DNA of 13,150 nucleotides, taken from assembly GCA_023442905.1 (NCBI GenBank), contig JAEZWY010000006.1, positions 1 to 13,150 of the forward strand. The letters are read 5' to 3'. A program made the position numbers and the translations under genes. The notes beneath the pieces are model-generated. The model did not search any database. It was given only the letters and a program-made list of their open reading frames with translations, and was not told where the DNA came from. Shown one piece after another: positions 1-5,653 of the stretch; the stretch's first letter is position 1, and each line of letters begins with the position of its first letter. The DNA comes from Bacillota bacterium (GTDB lineage: Bacteria; Bacillota; Bacilli; Lactobacillales; Aerococcaceae).

Positions 1-1101
1 ATCTAGTGGTAAAATATTTTTAACATTTTTCAATAAGACAGCTGACTGTTCTCCAATGCGACGTGCACGTTGGCCGTTAGTCTCAGCATCAATTTCACCC
101 GGATTATATTCACTTTCAAAGACATTAAATTTGAACATTTGCGTGAAGCGACGGATTAATGCTCGGTCGATTGTCTTCTCTTCAAGAGATTGATCGGCTA
201 AGGCAGCTTTAATATTTGTTTCATTTAACCACTTAGCATCAGGCATTTCATGGTCTAAACCTGCATTTAATGAAGCAGCAGCTGAACGTGCTGACCAGAA
301 GTCCGTTTGAACATATCCTTCAAAGCCCCACTCGTTACGTAAAATATCATTTAATAAGTAACGATTTTCAGTGGCATAAGTACCGCGTAATCGATTATAT
401 GCCGACATAATAGAGGCTACTTCACCATCTTTTACTAACATCTCAAATGGTAGTAAGTATAATTCACGCAGAACATTTTCATCGATTTCTACAGAATAGC
501 GGAAGCGTTCATCTTCTTGGTCATTTACTGCAAAGTGTTTACCCATAGCAATTACATCATGACTTTGAATCGCTTTAGTGATTTCAACACCCATCACACC
601 TGATAGGAATGGATCTTCTGAAAAGTATTCAAAGTTACGACCTGAAATGGGTAGACGGTGTAAACAAACGGCTGGACCCTCTAATACATGTTGGCCTAAT
701 GTTTTAGTTTCTTCACCAATAATATCACCGTAAGCATAGGCTAATTCTGGATCAAATGTTGCTGCAACACCGATTGTCATTGGTAAGGCTGTTGCTTTGG
801 GGCTTGGTGTACCGTCTCCCATACCAACACCAACTGGTCCATTTGTAATCCGGTAACGTGGTATACCCAATTCTTCATTGGCTTTAACGTGACGTTCTAC
901 ACGGATTTGACTAGCTAGCCTTGCCATTTCTTCTTCATCTGTAATTTCACTCATAGAGCCATAGATATCAATAGTTTCCATTGCACCATGCAATTGTTGA
1001 ATTTTTTGATCAATATTCATATGTGCTACTAACAATTCTGCCCGTTTCTTTGCTTCTAAACTTGTATCTAGCCAAGGCATGTCTTTTGTATTCGTTTCCA
1101 T
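1..1101 (-). CDS. Glycoside hydrolase family 3 beta-glucosidase-like protein, N-terminal 367 residues (runs off the window)
   Basis: I translated this frame by hand; it is open from an ATG at 1101 to the left edge, so the C-terminal part is missing. The visible part is the GH3 (beta/alpha)8 domain. It shows PRYRITNGPVGVG (residues 81-93), GRNFEYFSEDP (154-164), the substrate-binding KHF (188-190), and GFEGYVQTDFWSARSA (259-274), where Asp267 takes the place of the GH3 catalytic nucleophile. The acid/base residue lies outside the window. No signal peptide is visible, so the enzyme should be cytoplasmic and hydrolyse beta-glucosides or related glycosides that have already been imported. The motifs are TNGP and TDF rather than the common DGP and SDW, which suggests a distinct GH3 subgroup; substrate cannot be told. 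The start is supported by GGGGGAT five bases upstream. The gene is divergent from the neighbouring hydrolase. Confidence 0.9.
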   Translation of the reverse strand, partial: METNTKDMPWLDTSLEAKKRAELLVAHMNIDQKIQQLHGAMETIDIYGSMSEITDEEEMARLASQIRVERHVKANEELGIPRYRITNGPVGVGMGDGTPSPKATALPMTIGVAATFDPELAYAYGDIIGEETKTLGQHVLEGPAVCLHRLPISGRNFEYFSEDPFLSGVMGVEITKAIQSHDVIAMGKHFAVNDQEDERFRYSVEIDENVLRELYLLPFEMLVKDGEVASIMSAYNRLRGTYATENRYLLNDILRNEWGFEGYVQTDFWSARSAAASLNAGLDHEMPDAKWLNETNIKAALADQSLEEKTIDRALIRRFTQMFKFNVFESEYNPGEIDAETNGQRARRIGEQSAVLLKNVKNILPLD

Positions 1102-1127
1102 AAATATCCCCCATTTTTTAACTTTTT

Positions 1128-1155
1128 GTTTCAGAACTTCTATAGTTCCTGAAAC
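1128..1155. promoter_or_regulatory. Inverted repeat, candidate operator for the GH3 gene
   Basis: The arms GTTTCAG (1128-1134) and CTGAAAC (1149-1155) are perfect inverted copies. They continue inward as AACT (1135-1138) and AGTT (1144-1147), with one unpaired C at 1148. The site lies about 10-40 bases downstream of the predicted GH3 transcription start and upstream of its ribosome site, which is a common place for a repressor of a sugar gene. The sequence does not fit the catabolite-control cre consensus. The regulator is unknown; as RNA the repeat could instead form a leader hairpin. Confidence 0.4.
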
Positions 1156-1172
1156 CCTTATCATCTTTCTCT

Positions 1173-1201
1173 ATCATACAATAACTTTATACTTTTGACT
1201 A
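1173..1201 (-). promoter_or_regulatory. Predicted sigma-A promoter of the GH3 gene
   Basis: Read on the minus strand, TAGTCA (-35, 1196-1201, 4/6) and TATGAT (-10, 1173-1178, 5/6) are separated by 17 bp. Transcription would start near 1166 and give a leader of about 65 nt before the ATG at 1101, spanning the inverted repeat at 1128-1155. Confidence 0.5.
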
Positions 1202-1363
1202 GTTTACTCAATTAAAAAGAGCAACATTTGCAAACTTCTTTGCATATAAAAGCAAGCTTAGTCTACAAACGTTAGCTAATTCTAAATATTTGCATTCTCC
1301 TAGACCTGTCGCTATGCTAACAGGTGAACAAAATATGAAACAATTGATTGTGAGGTAGAACAA

Positions 1364-2107
1364 TTGAAAACAACCATTAGAAGACGACATATCGGTGAGA
1401 TACCTTTACTTGAAGTTGTCCCTGTACAAGACCGCAATGCCCCTCTACCATTGATTGTCTATTACCATGGTTGGCAGTCAAATAAAGAATTAAACTTAAC
1501 TCAAGGGCGTAAACTAGCACAAGTCGGTTTTCGTGTGATATTACCAGATGCCATGAGCCATGGTAGCCGTAAGCAACCAGTATCCGCTATTCCGTCTTTA
1601 ACCTTTTGGCAAAGTATCCAAAGTAACTTATTTGAATTTGGCGCTATTATCCAACACTTCAAAAGACTGAACTTAATTCTAGATGACCGGATTGGAGTTG
1701 GGGGGACTTCTATGGGTGGCTTTACTTCATCCGCTTTATTGACCCACCACCCAGAAATAAAGGTAGCTTCATGTATGATGGGGTCACCAACGCCAACCCA
1801 ATATCGAGAGCGACTAATTGAACATGCTAGTAGGTTCTCCAACCGGTTTGTCCCAGATGATTTAAGAGATTTGACAGCTTGGGTTGACCGGTATGATTTG
1901 TCCACCCAAGTTGACAGCTTAGCGGGCAGACCCTTCTTGATTTGGCATGGTGAGCGTGATTGGCGGGTACCTTATGACCAGACTGCAACGTTTGTGAAAG
2001 AAAATGCAGATTTAGATAATATTATTTTTGTCCACGAAGACGAGGACCATTTAATTAAAACAGAAACCATGGATATGATGACGGCTTTCTTTTTAGATAA
2101 GCTTTAA
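1364..2107 (+). CDS. Alpha/beta-fold hydrolase (YitV-like esterase family)
   Basis: A 247-residue single-domain alpha/beta hydrolase. The oxyanion-side motif YYHGW is at 33-37, the nucleophile elbow GGTSMGGF at 113-120 gives Ser116, HGERDWRVP (195-203) gives Asp199 and EDEDHL (225-230) gives His229, so the triad is complete and correctly ordered. There is no signal peptide, so the protein is probably a cytoplasmic serine esterase or acyl-peptide-type hydrolase; the substrate cannot be inferred. The start is a TTG preceded by TGAGGT at 1351-1356. No in-frame ATG lies at the conserved N-terminus, and an ATG at 1335 is in another frame and closes after seven codons. The gene stands alone: divergent from the GH3 gene, convergent with nox, and sharing the terminator with nox. 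A clear promoter was not found, although TATAAA at 1245-1250 could be a -10 without a good -35. A weak 6-bp inverted repeat (1304-1309/1320-1325) lies in the leader. Confidence 0.85.
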   Translation: MKTTIRRRHIGEIPLLEVVPVQDRNAPLPLIVYYHGWQSNKELNLTQGRKLAQVGFRVILPDAMSHGSRKQPVSAIPSLTFWQSIQSNLFEFGAIIQHFKRLNLILDDRIGVGGTSMGGFTSSALLTHHPEIKVASCMMGSPTPTQYRERLIEHASRFSNRFVPDDLRDLTAWVDRYDLSTQVDSLAGRPFLIWHGERDWRVPYDQTATFVKENADLDNIIFVHEDEDHLIKTETMDMMTAFFLDKL

Positions 2108-2121
2108 GCAAGCCAACAATA

Positions 2122-2172
2122 AAAAAGGGCAACCTTTCCTAGCTGATGTTAGCTAAGAGGGTTGCCCTTTTT
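2122..2172. terminator. Bidirectional rho-independent terminator between the hydrolase and nox genes
   Basis: A 13-bp perfect stem pairs 2122-2134 (AAAAAGGGCAACC) with 2160-2172 (GGTTGCCCTTTTT). The inside of the loop adds TAGCT/AGCTA (2140-2144/2151-2155). The A run on the left and the T run on the right give a U tract in either direction, so it can stop both converging transcripts. It lies 14 bases after the hydrolase stop and 18 before the nox stop. Confidence 0.92.
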
Positions 2173-2190
2173 CAATTATTATAGATTTAA

Positions 2191-3528
2191 TTATTCAGCT
2201 TTTAAAGCTGCTTTAGTGATGTAGTTGTATGGTTGGTTGAAGTGAGGTAAGAAGAACAAGTCTAATAGTGCTAATTTATCAACTGTTAATTGTTCTTGCA
2301 CCGCTAATGAGAACATGTGGATACCCATTGATACGTCAAAGCGTGATACCATTTGCGCACCTACGATACGACGAGATTCTTCTTCGTATACGATACGTAA
2401 TTTAACTTCACCGTTTTCTTCTGCTGGCATGAAGCCTGGTAATTGTGTATCTTCGATGTCTGTGTAGTTCACTTTCAAGCCGTTTTTCTCTGCTGCACGT
2501 ACTGATAAACCAGTAGATACTAATTTTAAGCCAAAGATTTCGATACCATTTGAACCTTGGATACCAGCACCTTCTACGTGGTTACCTAAGATGTTTTGAC
2601 CTGCAACGATACCTGAACGAACAGCGTTTGATGCTAATGCAATATAAGCTGTGTCATTTACAGCGTTTGAGTAGTTAGTTGCACAGTCACCTACTGCGTA
2701 TACTGAGTCGTCGTTTGTTTTGAATGTACGGTCTACTAAGTAAGCACCGTTAACAAATGTATCTAAGTGGTCTGCACCTAATCCAGCGTTTGGACGGAAA
2801 CCGATACAGTTGATGATAACGTCAGCTTTGTATTCGCCGTTAGTTGTTTTAAGACCTGTTACTTTACCGTTTTCACCTAAGTATTCTTCAGCTAATTCAC
2901 CAAAGTGAGTGTGTACGCCGTTAGCGCGTAAGTTTTCGTCCATTGCTACTGCGAAGTCTACATCGTAGTAGTTCATTAATGAATGTTCTTCTGCGTCGAA
3001 GATGTGTACTTCTTTACCGCGACGAGCTGCTGCTTCAGCGATTTCAACACCGATGTAACCAGCACCGATAACACATACAACGTTAGCGTCGTCTGCTGCT
3101 AAGGCTTTGTCTACTTCTTGACCTTCTTGGAATAATTTTAGGAAGTGTAATCCTTCTAAGTCATTACCTGGTAATTTAGGTGCGATTGGAAGTGATCCAG
3201 TTGCTAAAACTAATTTGTCATAGTTTTCTTCTAATTTTTCACCTGATTTAGTTTCTGCGTAAACAACTTTATTTTCAAAGTCGATTTCTTTTACTTCAGT
3301 TTCTAAAGATACTTTAGCACCTTTAGCTTCGAAATCTGCAGCATTTGTGTAGAATAACCCTTCGTAACTATCGATTTGACGACCTACCCATAATGCGGTC
3401 CCACAACCTAAGTATGATAAGTTTGAGTTACGGTCTATTAATGTAACCTCTACGTCTTGATCTGAATCTAATAATGTATTTGCTGCTGAGATACCTGCAT
3501 GGTTAGTTCCTACTACTACAACTTTCAT
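2191..3528 (-). CDS. nox: NADH oxidase, water-forming type (Nox), FAD-dependent pyridine nucleotide-disulfide oxidoreductase family
   Basis: A 445-residue flavoprotein of the length usual for H2O-forming Nox. The FAD-binding start VVVVGTNHAGISAANTLL (3-20) carries the conserved His10. SYLGCG (38-43) has the single redox Cys42 that cycles through sulfenic acid in this family. VIGAGYIGVEIAEAA (153-167) is the NAD(H)-binding fold, and VYAVGDCATNYSNAV (276-290), with Asp281, is the second FAD contact. The family reduces O2 to water with NADH, regenerating NAD+ and removing oxygen in bacteria that ferment. NADH peroxidase and CoA-disulfide reductase are relatives, but the overall motif set fits Nox best. 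The ribosome site GAGGAGGAA is strong and the codon choice is very uniform (GAA, GGT, GCT/GCA), which suggests high expression. The gene appears monocistronic. Confidence 0.92.
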   Translation of the reverse strand: MKVVVVGTNHAGISAANTLLDSDQDVEVTLIDRNSNLSYLGCGTALWVGRQIDSYEGLFYTNAADFEAKGAKVSLETEVKEIDFENKVVYAETKSGEKLEENYDKLVLATGSLPIAPKLPGNDLEGLHFLKLFQEGQEVDKALAADDANVVCVIGAGYIGVEIAEAAARRGKEVHIFDAEEHSLMNYYDVDFAVAMDENLRANGVHTHFGELAEEYLGENGKVTGLKTTNGEYKADVIINCIGFRPNAGLGADHLDTFVNGAYLVDRTFKTNDDSVYAVGDCATNYSNAVNDTAYIALASNAVRSGIVAGQNILGNHVEGAGIQGSNGIEIFGLKLVSTGLSVRAAEKNGLKVNYTDIEDTQLPGFMPAEENGEVKLRIVYEEESRRIVGAQMVSRFDVSMGIHMFSLAVQEQLTVDKLALLDLFFLPHFNQPYNYITKAALKAE

Positions 3529-3624
3529 TAAATGTTTCCTCCTCGGTGTACATATCTATTGCTCATTTATTTACAAGGTCAGAATAACACCATTTTTTTG
3601 GGATGACAAACCAAAGTTGTATAA

Positions 3625-3653
3625 TTTATAAAAGCTCACAAAGTCTATAGCAA
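3625..3653 (-). promoter_or_regulatory. Candidate promoter of nox
   Basis: On the minus strand, TTGCTA (-35, 3648-3653) and TATAAA (-10, 3625-3630) are 17 bp apart, each matching most of the sigma-A consensus, with a leader of about 90 nt. A perfect TATAAT at 3685-3690 offers an alternative upstream start but has no convincing -35. Confidence 0.4.
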
Positions 3654-3657
3654 GCAA

Positions 3658-3679
3658 TTTCAAACGATAGTTTGTGAAA
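3658..3679. promoter_or_regulatory. Interrupted inverted repeat upstream of nox, possible operator
   Basis: TTTC-AAAC (3658-3665) mirrors GTTT-GT-GAAA (3670-3679) around GATA, with two unpaired bases on the right side. It lies just upstream of the candidate -35 and over the start point implied by the alternative TATAAT at 3685-3690. The right arm contains TTGTGAAA, which is one half of the redox repressor Rex consensus, but the matching half is absent at the proper spacing, so identity is open. Confidence 0.25.
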
Positions 3680-3823
3680 AACTTATTATACGCCTTTAAA
3701 AACGGTTGTTTTATTGCATTTTTTGTCATTTTTCTTAAAAATTATATTTCTTTAACCAAATTAGATATTTCACAAATTCAGATATTTTAATACATTATTT
3801 GTACTTTCTACGCTTTTATCCAC

Positions 3824-3869
3824 CTCGTATAATAAGATCAGTCTTAAAAGGCTAATCTTATTATACGAG
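3824..3869. repeat. 46-bp near-perfect palindrome at the broken end of istA
   Basis: CTCGTATAATAAGAT (3824-3838) is followed after 16 bases by its exact reverse complement (3855-3869). The interior also pairs: AGTCTT (3840-3845) with AAGGCT (3848-3853), with one G-T pair, leaving one C/A mismatch and a two-base loop. There is no T run, so it is a poor terminator. IstA-like sequence starts immediately to the right of it. The stretch 3529-3823 to its left holds the nox promoter region and no gene that I can see. Confidence 0.75.
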
Positions 3870-3871
3870 CC

Positions 3872-4273
3872 AGCTATAAAAAATATACCTTTTCAACCTT
3901 ACCAGAACACCTGCCAGATCAATTTAATCGACTAGAATGGAACGAACAGAGGCTACTAAATTGGGCACAAACGATTGGTCCTTTTACTTATAAAGTGATT
4001 CAACGTATTTTTGAGAGATTACAACTCAAAGAACAAGGGTATCAGTCTTGTTTGTCTGTTTTAAATCTATCAAAGAAACACTCCAATGAAGCCTTAGAGA
4101 AAGCATGTCAAATTGCTTTAGAACGACTTCACTCACCAAGGTATCGTCAGTTAAACACCATTTTAAACAACCCCAATAATAAAGAGATTTTAGAAGAAGC
4201 AGAAAGTGCCGAAAAAGAAACCTTAGGTTTTGTAAGAGGCCCAGAATACTATGGAGGAGATATCAATGATTGA
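3872..4273 (+). pseudogene. istA: istA fragment: C-terminal part of IS21-family transposase
   Basis: About 133 codons remain. The visible protein begins SYKKYTFSTLPEHLPDQFN and continues LEWNEQRLLNWAQTIGPFTYKVI, which is the late C-terminal region of IstA transposases, after the DDE (RNase H-like) catalytic core. The helix-turn-helix, the DDE core and the start are missing, so there is no transposase activity. The reading frame is closed by a TAA at 3845 inside the palindrome. The nearest ATG is at 3995, which would give a 92-residue product but is unlikely to be a true start. The end overlaps the first codons of istB, as usual in this family. Confidence 0.8.
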
Positions 4274-4955
4274 CAGCGAAACAGTACGCAAATTAAGACA
4301 ATTAGACTTAAGTGAATTTGTAGATACATTAGAGATGCAAGAAATGGAACAGGATACCAGACACTTGCCTTTTGACGAACGCCTACAGCTATCCATCGAT
4401 TACCTTTACCAAGAAAAATACAATAAACGAGTAAGTGGATTAATTAAACGATCCAAGTTCCGAATACAAGACGCAGATGTTGCTTCTATCCACTATGAAA
4501 AACGCGAGATTGACCGTCAAACCCTTCAAGAACTGGCAACCTGCAATTACATCAATCACCGTCAGAATGTTATTTTCCAAGGGTTTACAGGTTCAGGAAA
4601 AACATACTTAGCTTGTGCTTTAGGCAAGGAGGCCTGTAAACAAGAAATTCGAACGCGCTATGTCCGCCTCCCTGATCTATTAATCGAGCGAGATGAAGCG
4701 ACCCTCAAACCTAAAGGCGTAACGAATCTCATCAAAAAGTTTTCCAATTATGGTTTACTTATTATAGACGAATGGTTACTGGATGACTTATTGGAAGAAG
4801 ATTTAAAATTTTTCTTTGAGATCATTGAGCCTCGATACGATTCCGGCTCCACTATTTATTGTACACAATTCAGTAAATCGGATTGGCATCAAAGACTAGG
4901 TGACGGCGTCCATGCGGACGCGATAATGGACAGAATCGTTCATAATGCGGTTTAG
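4266..4955 (+). CDS. istB: IstB-like ATPase of an IS21 element, shortened by an amber codon
   Basis: An AAA+ ATPase of the DnaC/IstB group, which in IS21 elements helps IstA choose and capture target DNA. Walker A GFTGSGKT is at 106-113, Walker B LLIIDE at 164-169, and the C-terminal ADAIMDRIVHNAV is typical of the family. I chose the ATG at 4266, preceded by GGAGGAGAT at 4253-4261, over the in-frame ATG at 4251, which lies within the ribosome site itself. The protein is 229 residues. After the TAG at 4953-4955 the same frame continues YDTGQLNMREHKAIN to a TAA at 5001-5003. This looks like the genuine family C-terminus, so the TAG (perhaps from TGG, Trp) is probably a disabling mutation. With istA broken, the gene is probably decaying. 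Confidence 0.8.
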   Translation: MIDSETVRKLRQLDLSEFVDTLEMQEMEQDTRHLPFDERLQLSIDYLYQEKYNKRVSGLIKRSKFRIQDADVASIHYEKREIDRQTLQELATCNYINHRQNVIFQGFTGSGKTYLACALGKEACKQEIRTRYVRLPDLLIERDEATLKPKGVTNLIKKFSNYGLLIIDEWLLDDLLEEDLKFFFEIIEPRYDSGSTIYCTQFSKSDWHQRLGDGVHADAIMDRIVHNAV

Positions 4956-5012
4956 TATGACACGGGTCAACTAAACATGCGCGAACACAAAGCAATCAAT
5001 TAAAAACTGTAG

Positions 5013-5045
5013 AAATAGTCATGCTGAAATTGGCATGGCTATTTT
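5013..5045 (+). terminator. Rho-independent terminator downstream of istB
   Basis: A 12-bp stem, AAATAGTCATGC (5013-5024) with GCATGGCTATTT (5033-5044), one G-T pair, 8-base loop, followed by a short T stretch. It starts 10 bases after the presumed original istB stop at 5003. Confidence 0.65.
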
Positions 5046-5048
5046 ACT

Positions 5049-5111
5049 GGACTCGATCTGCATACCAGTGGACTCCAATTGGATATTGAAAGACTCGATA
5101 GGACGAATAGG
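5049..5111 (+). repeat. Three direct repeats at exact 21-bp spacing, probable right-end transposase binding sites of the IS21 remnant
   Basis: GACTC starts at 5050, 5071 and 5092, each followed two bases later by A, and a G recurs six bases after that A in every unit. The first and third copies share GACTCGAT. The 21-bp period is two helical turns, so all copies face the same side of the DNA. IS21-family elements are known for several repeated binding sites near each end, which fits this position just after istB. Confidence 0.55.
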
Positions 5112-5335
5112 TGGTCCTGAAGGCGCGTAATAATCAATCTTTAACTTCCTTCCAACTACAATGTAGTCAGATAAACGATAATGAAGTTATATAACCATTT
5201 GTATATCATTGTCAACTAAATTGTGCTTATTATTAATAGTAAATGAAAGTAAAATGAGTAGAAAAAAATATCAATATATGATTATAATCTAGTTACTGAA
5301 AGGCGTTTGAACTATCTTATTATCTCTTTTTAATT

Positions 5336-5437
5336 TATTTCGTCTTGACGAAATATTCCTTCAACACTTTAATTTAAATTTTGCGTAGCAAAAACACCAC
5401 TGAAGCTTTAAAGGTACAAAATCTACTCGAGATTTTG
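5336..5437. repeat. Array of three short hairpins about 41 bp apart
   Basis: Three perfect inverted repeats: TATTTCGTC-TT-GACGAAATA (5336-5355, 9-bp arms), TTTTGC-GTA-GCAAAA (5379-5393, 6-bp arms) and CAAAATCT-ACTCG-AGATTTTG (5417-5437, 8-bp arms). Their centres are at 5345.5, 5386 and 5427, i.e. 40.5 and 41 bp apart. The stems differ in sequence; the linkers share only CTTTAA-like and CTTC/GAAG-like words. None is followed by a terminator-like T run. Confidence 0.5.
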
Positions 5438-5481
5438 CTTCGATTATAAATTAACAATGTGAATATTAATGAAAATTGCTT

Positions 5482-5563
5482 TGACTCAGCAATAAAATTC
5501 ATTTGATGGTTAGTGGGCACACTGACTCAGCAGCAAAATTCATTTGGTGGTTAGTGGACATCG
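5482..5563 (+). repeat. 41-bp imperfect tandem repeat, two copies
   Basis: Copy 1 (5482-5522) and copy 2 (5523-5563) both begin TGACTCAGCA, share AAAATTCATTTG and TGGTTAGTGG, and match at 34 of 41 positions. There is no intervening spacer. An AGCAAT/ATTGCT pair (5475-5480/5488-5493) lets the first copy form a small hairpin with its left flank. Role unknown; it lies just before the suf terminator and outside any coding frame. Confidence 0.75.
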
Positions 5564-5591
5564 ATATTAAAGTTCTGTATAGATAGACAGC

Positions 5592-5636
5592 AAAAAAACC
5601 ATTATCATTTCTGCTTTTTCAGAAAGATAATGGTTT
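5592..5636 (-). terminator. Rho-independent terminator of the suf operon
   Basis: AAACCATTATC (5596-5606) pairs with GATAATGGTTT (5626-5636), and the stem continues as TTTCTG/CAGAAA (5608-5613/5620-5625) with a single bulged A at 5607 and a six-base loop. On the minus strand the stem is followed by seven Ts (5592-5598, partly in the stem). It lies 18 bases beyond the sufB stop. Confidence 0.92.
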
Positions 5637-5653
5637 CTTCTTAAACTATTCTA

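Larger units (their letters stand above)
3872..5111 (+). mobile_element. Remnant of an IS21-family insertion sequence (left end deleted)
   Basis: It contains the 3' end of istA, istB overlapping it, an istB terminator and a set of 21-bp repeats, in the order expected for the right half of an IS21 element. The left end and most of istA are absent, so the element cannot move by itself. The exact right border is not visible without an intact copy for comparison; the last repeat unit ends near 5111, and the true tip may lie somewhat further right. Confidence 0.75.
5112..5591. other. Gene-free AT-rich spacer between the IS remnant and the suf operon end
   Basis: I find no supported gene here. The longest local reading frames are short and lack ribosome sites (for example 42 codons on the minus strand, 5374-5502). 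Up to about 5330 the sequence is featureless AT-rich DNA with only a tiny palindrome CTACAATGTAG near 5156. From 5336 it holds three hairpins and a 41-bp tandem repeat, listed separately. Confidence 0.6.

Noticed and set aside
1501..1905. 134-codon minus-strand frame opposite the hydrolase gene
   Set aside because: Antisense shadow of a gene with an intact catalytic triad; no family features of its own.
3824..3869. Palindrome as a terminator for nox or the IS
   Set aside because: No T run on either side. It lies upstream of nox, which reads away from it, and upstream of the istA fragment.
4251..4265. Five extra N-terminal codons for istB from an ATG at 4251
   Set aside because: That ATG overlaps the GGAGGAG ribosome site that serves the ATG at 4266.
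5259..5297. A 12-codon plus-strand frame beginning MSRKKYQY, possibly the start of a lost gene
   Set aside because: Too short, no ribosome site, and no homology visible in the following bases in any frame.
5374..5502. A 42-codon minus-strand reading frame across the hairpin and tandem repeat block
   Set aside because: No ribosome site, composition follows the repeats, and it begins inside a repeated unit; the second repeat copy gives only 14 codons from the same ATG.
5336..5563. CRISPR array
   Set aside because: The hairpin stems differ from each other, there are only two true repeat copies with no spacer, and no cas genes are nearby.
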